Shown: piece by piece, positions 61,818-64,000 of the stretch
Position numbering within the stretch: position 1 is the stretch's first letter
Layout of the letters: every line of letters starts with the position of its first letter
NCBI GenBank assembly: GCA_947494645.1
Contig: CANLVO010000001.1
Coordinates: 2,294,001-2,358,000 of the forward strand
Direction of reading: 5' to 3'
DNA length: 64,000 nucleotides
Source: an uncultured Litoreibacter sp.
GTDB lineage: Bacteria > Pseudomonadota > Alphaproteobacteria > Rhodobacterales > Rhodobacteraceae
Notes under the pieces: generated by a model
Database searches by the model: none
The model's input: the letters and a program-made list of their open reading frames with translations, nothing else
Told to the model about the DNA's origin: nothing
Made by a program: the position numbers and the translations under genes

Positions 61818-62486
61818 TTGGAAGACACGATACGACGAACAACAACGGATGCGGTTTATGAAACCCTGCTAGATGAGATCGTATCTCTGAAGATTCTTCC
61901 CGGCACGAAGGTCTCCGAGACCGAAATCGCGCGCAGGTTTGGCGTCTCTCGCCAACCGGTCCGCAACGCATTCACGAGATTGGGGAACAAGGATTTACTG
62001 CTGATCCGTCCACAAAAGGCGACCGAGGTAAGGGGTTTTTCGATGGACCGAATTGCGCTTGCAAGGCTGGTCCGCCTGTCCGTCGAGGTCGAGATCACTC
62101 GCCATGCGGTGATGCGCTGGAACTCTGATTGCAATGCAGAGCTGGAAGACAACATCGCACTCCAAGAACAAGCGATCCAAGCAGGTGATTTGGCGAAGTT
62201 CCACGCGCTTGATTATGACTTCCACCGCTCGATTTGCACGCTCAGCGATAACCCGATGGCCTTCGAAGTCATCCTCGACTGCAAGCAAAAGGTTGATCGG
62301 CTTTGCATGCTAAGCCTGACCAATGATATTGAGGCCAAGTCCGTCCTGAAGGATCATCGCGGTATTGCCGAAGGGCTCGCCTCAGGTGATCTCGAGAAAG
62401 CGCTCAACACAACGAGGAAGCACCTCTCGCGGTTGGATCAGACCATCAACTTCATCCATGACACTCATCCGGGCTATTTCGAGTAG
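61818..62486 (+). CDS. GntR-family (FCD-type) regulator of the TRAP locus
   Basis: A 222-residue regulator with winged helix (SETEIARRFGVSRQPVRNAFTRLGNKDLLLIRP) and an FCD domain with DYDFHRSICTLSDN. It is a paralogue of the alginate-locus regulator (34348-35034). The start is taken as TTG at 61818. It lies divergent to dctP, with the palindromic operator at 61635-61658 in between, and close to a redoxin gene on the other strand. Confidence 0.87.
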   Translation: MEDTIRRTTTDAVYETLLDEIVSLKILPGTKVSETEIARRFGVSRQPVRNAFTRLGNKDLLLIRPQKATEVRGFSMDRIALARLVRLSVEVEITRHAVMRWNSDCNAELEDNIALQEQAIQAGDLAKFHALDYDFHRSICTLSDNPMAFEVILDCKQKVDRLCMLSLTNDIEAKSVLKDHRGIAEGLASGDLEKALNTTRKHLSRLDQTINFIHDTHPGYFE

Positions 62487-62508
62487 TACCGGAAAACGGA
62501 CCCTCCCC

Positions 62509-63027
62509 TTAAGCCGTACCGCGTTCAGGTCGGTCGTTTTCGATATTGAACTTCATTCCGTCCAAAAGCTCGTCTAGGTCCGGACGCGCAGCTGGGCCGT
62601 TTGATATGTCGACAAGCATCAGCGACCCATTCGGGCGAATGCCGAATGCCCCTGGCTCAGCAAACAGGCCGGTTGTCTCCGCCTCTGAGAGTGGTGAAGA
62701 GACGTAGAGACCAAGCGCGCGCATTTCTGCCTCTGTCATCCCGTAACAAAGATCAAAATCCCAACCAAATTCTTCCTGATCAGCTGCGGCTTTCTCTTTC
62801 GTATCGGCCGAAACGACAACGACGTCCAACACTGCTTTCCAATCCGCCAGATTGGCGTTCAGCTTGTTCAGGAACCGCTTGCACCGCGGGCAATGCTTGC
62901 CTCGGTAAACAAACAGCATAGTCCAGCGATCCTTCGGCTTGCCGATTGTGACCGACTGGCCGGCGCCGAGGCTCGGAAAACTCATTTCTTCAGTTTGGGC
63001 ACCGGGGATGGGTTTGGAGAAGGCCAT
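62509..63027 (-). CDS. Peroxiredoxin-like redoxin (paralogue of 22565-23098)
   Basis: A 172-residue thioredoxin-fold protein with LFVYRGKHCPRCKRFLNKL, giving a C46-x-x-C49 pair, then VVVSADTKEKAAADQEEFGW and FGIRPNGSLMLVDISNGP. AAGGAAG lies upstream of the ATG at 63027 (a TTG three bases earlier is possible). It converges on the gntR gene with a 22-base gap. The paralogue at 22.6 kb is also next to an FCD-type gntR. Confidence 0.8.
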   Translation of the reverse strand: MAFSKPIPGAQTEEMSFPSLGAGQSVTIGKPKDRWTMLFVYRGKHCPRCKRFLNKLNANLADWKAVLDVVVVSADTKEKAAADQEEFGWDFDLCYGMTEAEMRALGLYVSSPLSEAETTGLFAEPGAFGIRPNGSLMLVDISNGPAARPDLDELLDGMKFNIENDRPERGTA

Positions 63028-63457
63028 CAAGTCTTCCTTTGCTAAGTTAGGTTAATGCGCTGGTAAGATACGTCGCGCCATAAGCCTCGCATGGAAGCGT
63101 CAAAGATCAAATCGCCGATCTCGCAACGCAGGCAAAAAGACACCCGACTTCGTGCAGTCGGCAACCGCCTGCGTTCGCCTTTGATCCGTTTCCGGCACCG
63201 CACCCATACTACCTTTTGATCGCGCTTCTATAGCAATCCTATTACGCCTCAGGCTAAGCGAAGAGCACCGACATTTCACCACCACGCACTTCCTTGAACT
63301 CAGTGTTCTCGAAGAAAATTACCTTATTCGCTAGACCACTTTACTGAACGGATTGGAACCTCACCACAAACCGCATTAGAAAATGCTATGGTTCAACAAG
63401 AGGAGCGGTTCTGCCTCAAAAAGGCAGAGCTATGTGTCGTCCAGCAAAATGAGATAG
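63028..63457. other. Intergenic stretch with no recognised gene
   Basis: About 430 bases between the redoxin gene and the tRNA. Short open frames lack ribosome sites and motifs. Nothing else was recognised. Confidence 0.5.
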
Positions 63458-63534
63458 TGGCGGACTGGGGAGGATTCGAACCCCCGACCCCTTGATTCGT
63501 AGTCAAGTACTCTATCCAACTGAGCTACCAATCC
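63458..63534 (-). tRNA. tRNA-Arg (anticodon ACG)
   Basis: A 77-base cloverleaf with CCA encoded. Acceptor GGATTGG pairs with CCAGTCC (one G-T pair). The anticodon arm is CTTGA-CTACGAA-TCAAG with anticodon ACG (A34 is normally deaminated to inosine), and the T arm contains GTTCGAATC. Confidence 0.96.
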
Positions 63535-63596
63535 GCGTGACGGTGGACTTAAACCTCACCCAATCGCTTTGCAAGAGCAAAGCGCCTTGGAGCGCT

Positions 63597-64000
63597 CTAT
63601 TCGGCGGCTTGGTCGATTTGCAGCGGATGTTTCGGGAGCGTAAGCGCAAACTCAGTTCCCGTCTCATCGGTTTTGACTAAGGTGAGCGAGCCGCCGTGGC
63701 CTTGCACAAGCTCTGAGGCGATGACCAGTCCGAGACCGGTGCCACCTTTGCGTACCCCGCCCTCAAATGGAGTGAACAGATGTTCCTGCGCCTTGGGCGG
63801 CAAGCCGGGACCGGTATCGCAAACGGCAATATGCCAGTGCTGTTCGGTTTCATGCGCTTTGACTTTGACGGTGCCGGGGTTGCCGGTTGCTTCAATAGCC
63901 TGCCTTGCATTGCGCACCAGATTGCCGAGGACCCGGAACAATTGCTCCTCGTCAATCCTTACCGTCATGCCCGGTTCTACCTCGTCAAGGAGCGTCACGG
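63597..64000 (-). CDS. Sensor histidine kinase, C-terminal ATPase domain, 5' end outside window
   Basis: The visible C-terminal ~134 residues hold the HATPase domain: N box EEQLFRVLGNLVRNARQAIEA, G1 box CDTGPGLPP, F box FTPFEGGVRKGGTGLGL with the G2 box. This is the form of large-family HisKA kinases of the NtrB/PleC type. The phospho-acceptor and sensor parts lie beyond the window edge. Confidence 0.88.
   Translation of the reverse strand, partial: VTLLDEVEPGMTVRIDEEQLFRVLGNLVRNARQAIEATGNPGTVKVKAHETEQHWHIAVCDTGPGLPPKAQEHLFTPFEGGVRKGGTGLGLVIASELVQGHGGSLTLVKTDETGTEFALTLPKHPLQIDQAAE

Noticed and set aside
63100-63285. Short open frame between the second redoxin gene and the tRNA
   Set aside because: No coding signal, no ribosome site.

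Overview
The window looks like chromosomal DNA of a marine Roseobacter-type alphaproteobacterium (Rhodobacteraceae). Evidence is the generally high GC content, an FnrL with the N-terminal cysteine cluster typical of Rhodobacter/Roseobacter, MipZ instead of a Min system, and many ABC, TRAP and TTT uptake systems, each next to its own GntR or IclR regulator. No phage, insertion sequence or CRISPR array was seen. All functions are read from sequence by eye; no database search was run.

Layout. 0-3.4 kb: housekeeping genes (universal stress protein end, fnrL, rplS-rpmE, mipZ, one small membrane protein). 3.4-7.7 kb: a leftward envelope/glycan operon (GT2 glycosyltransferase, polytopic membrane protein, methyltransferase, flippase-like protein). 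7.9-9.3 kb: a secreted DUF3179 protein. 9.3-14.3 kb: a leftward livKHMGF amino-acid importer followed by an OsmC peroxidase. 14.4-18.6 kb: a leftward run dgoK, sensor kinase, response regulator, tautomerase, SMP-30 lactonase. 18.8-26.6 kb: two convergent units, tctCBA-gntR-redoxin rightward and a polar amino-acid ABC importer leftward, started by nearly identical promoter/operator sequences; the binding-protein gene of the ABC unit carries a one-base frameshift. 27.0-31.7 kb: an unusual trio, a SARP/TPR-type regulator divergent from a PAP2-type protein with a Ser-Gly-Arg repeat and a translationally coupled subtilase. 31.7-43.3 kb: uronate/alginate utilisation, with ManD, a MATE protein and a GntR regulator leftward, and AlgS-M1-M2-Q importer, PL15 exolyase, SDR reductase and KdgF rightward. 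43.6-57.9 kb: a probable organosulfur region. 58.2-63.0 kb: a TRAP transporter with its GntR regulator and a second redoxin. The window ends with tRNA-Arg(ACG) and a partial sensor kinase.

How the genes fit together. The alginate-type locus reads as a full route: oligouronide uptake, exolytic cleavage, opening of the unsaturated monouronate by KdgF, and reduction to 2-keto-3-deoxygluconate. A KDG kinase is not beside it; DgoK at 17.7-18.6 kb is the only related kinase in the window. The GntR regulators at 34.3 and 61.8 kb are paralogues with matching operator half-sites, so the alginate and TRAP loci may share an inducer class.

The most novel stretch is 43.6-57.9 kb. A TauABC-like importer and GntR-UTRA regulator diverge from a five-gene overlapping operon encoding a cytoplasmic sulfatase, a class II aldolase, a PfkB kinase, an SDR and an FMO. 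Next to it are a SELENBP1-type methanethiol oxidase coupled to a 2Fe-2S ferredoxin and a CoA-binding protein, an IclR regulator and a cytoplasmic DMSO/biotin-sulfoxide-reductase-family molybdoenzyme. Together they suggest breakdown of a sulfated or methylthio-containing polyol or sugar. The substrate is unknown.
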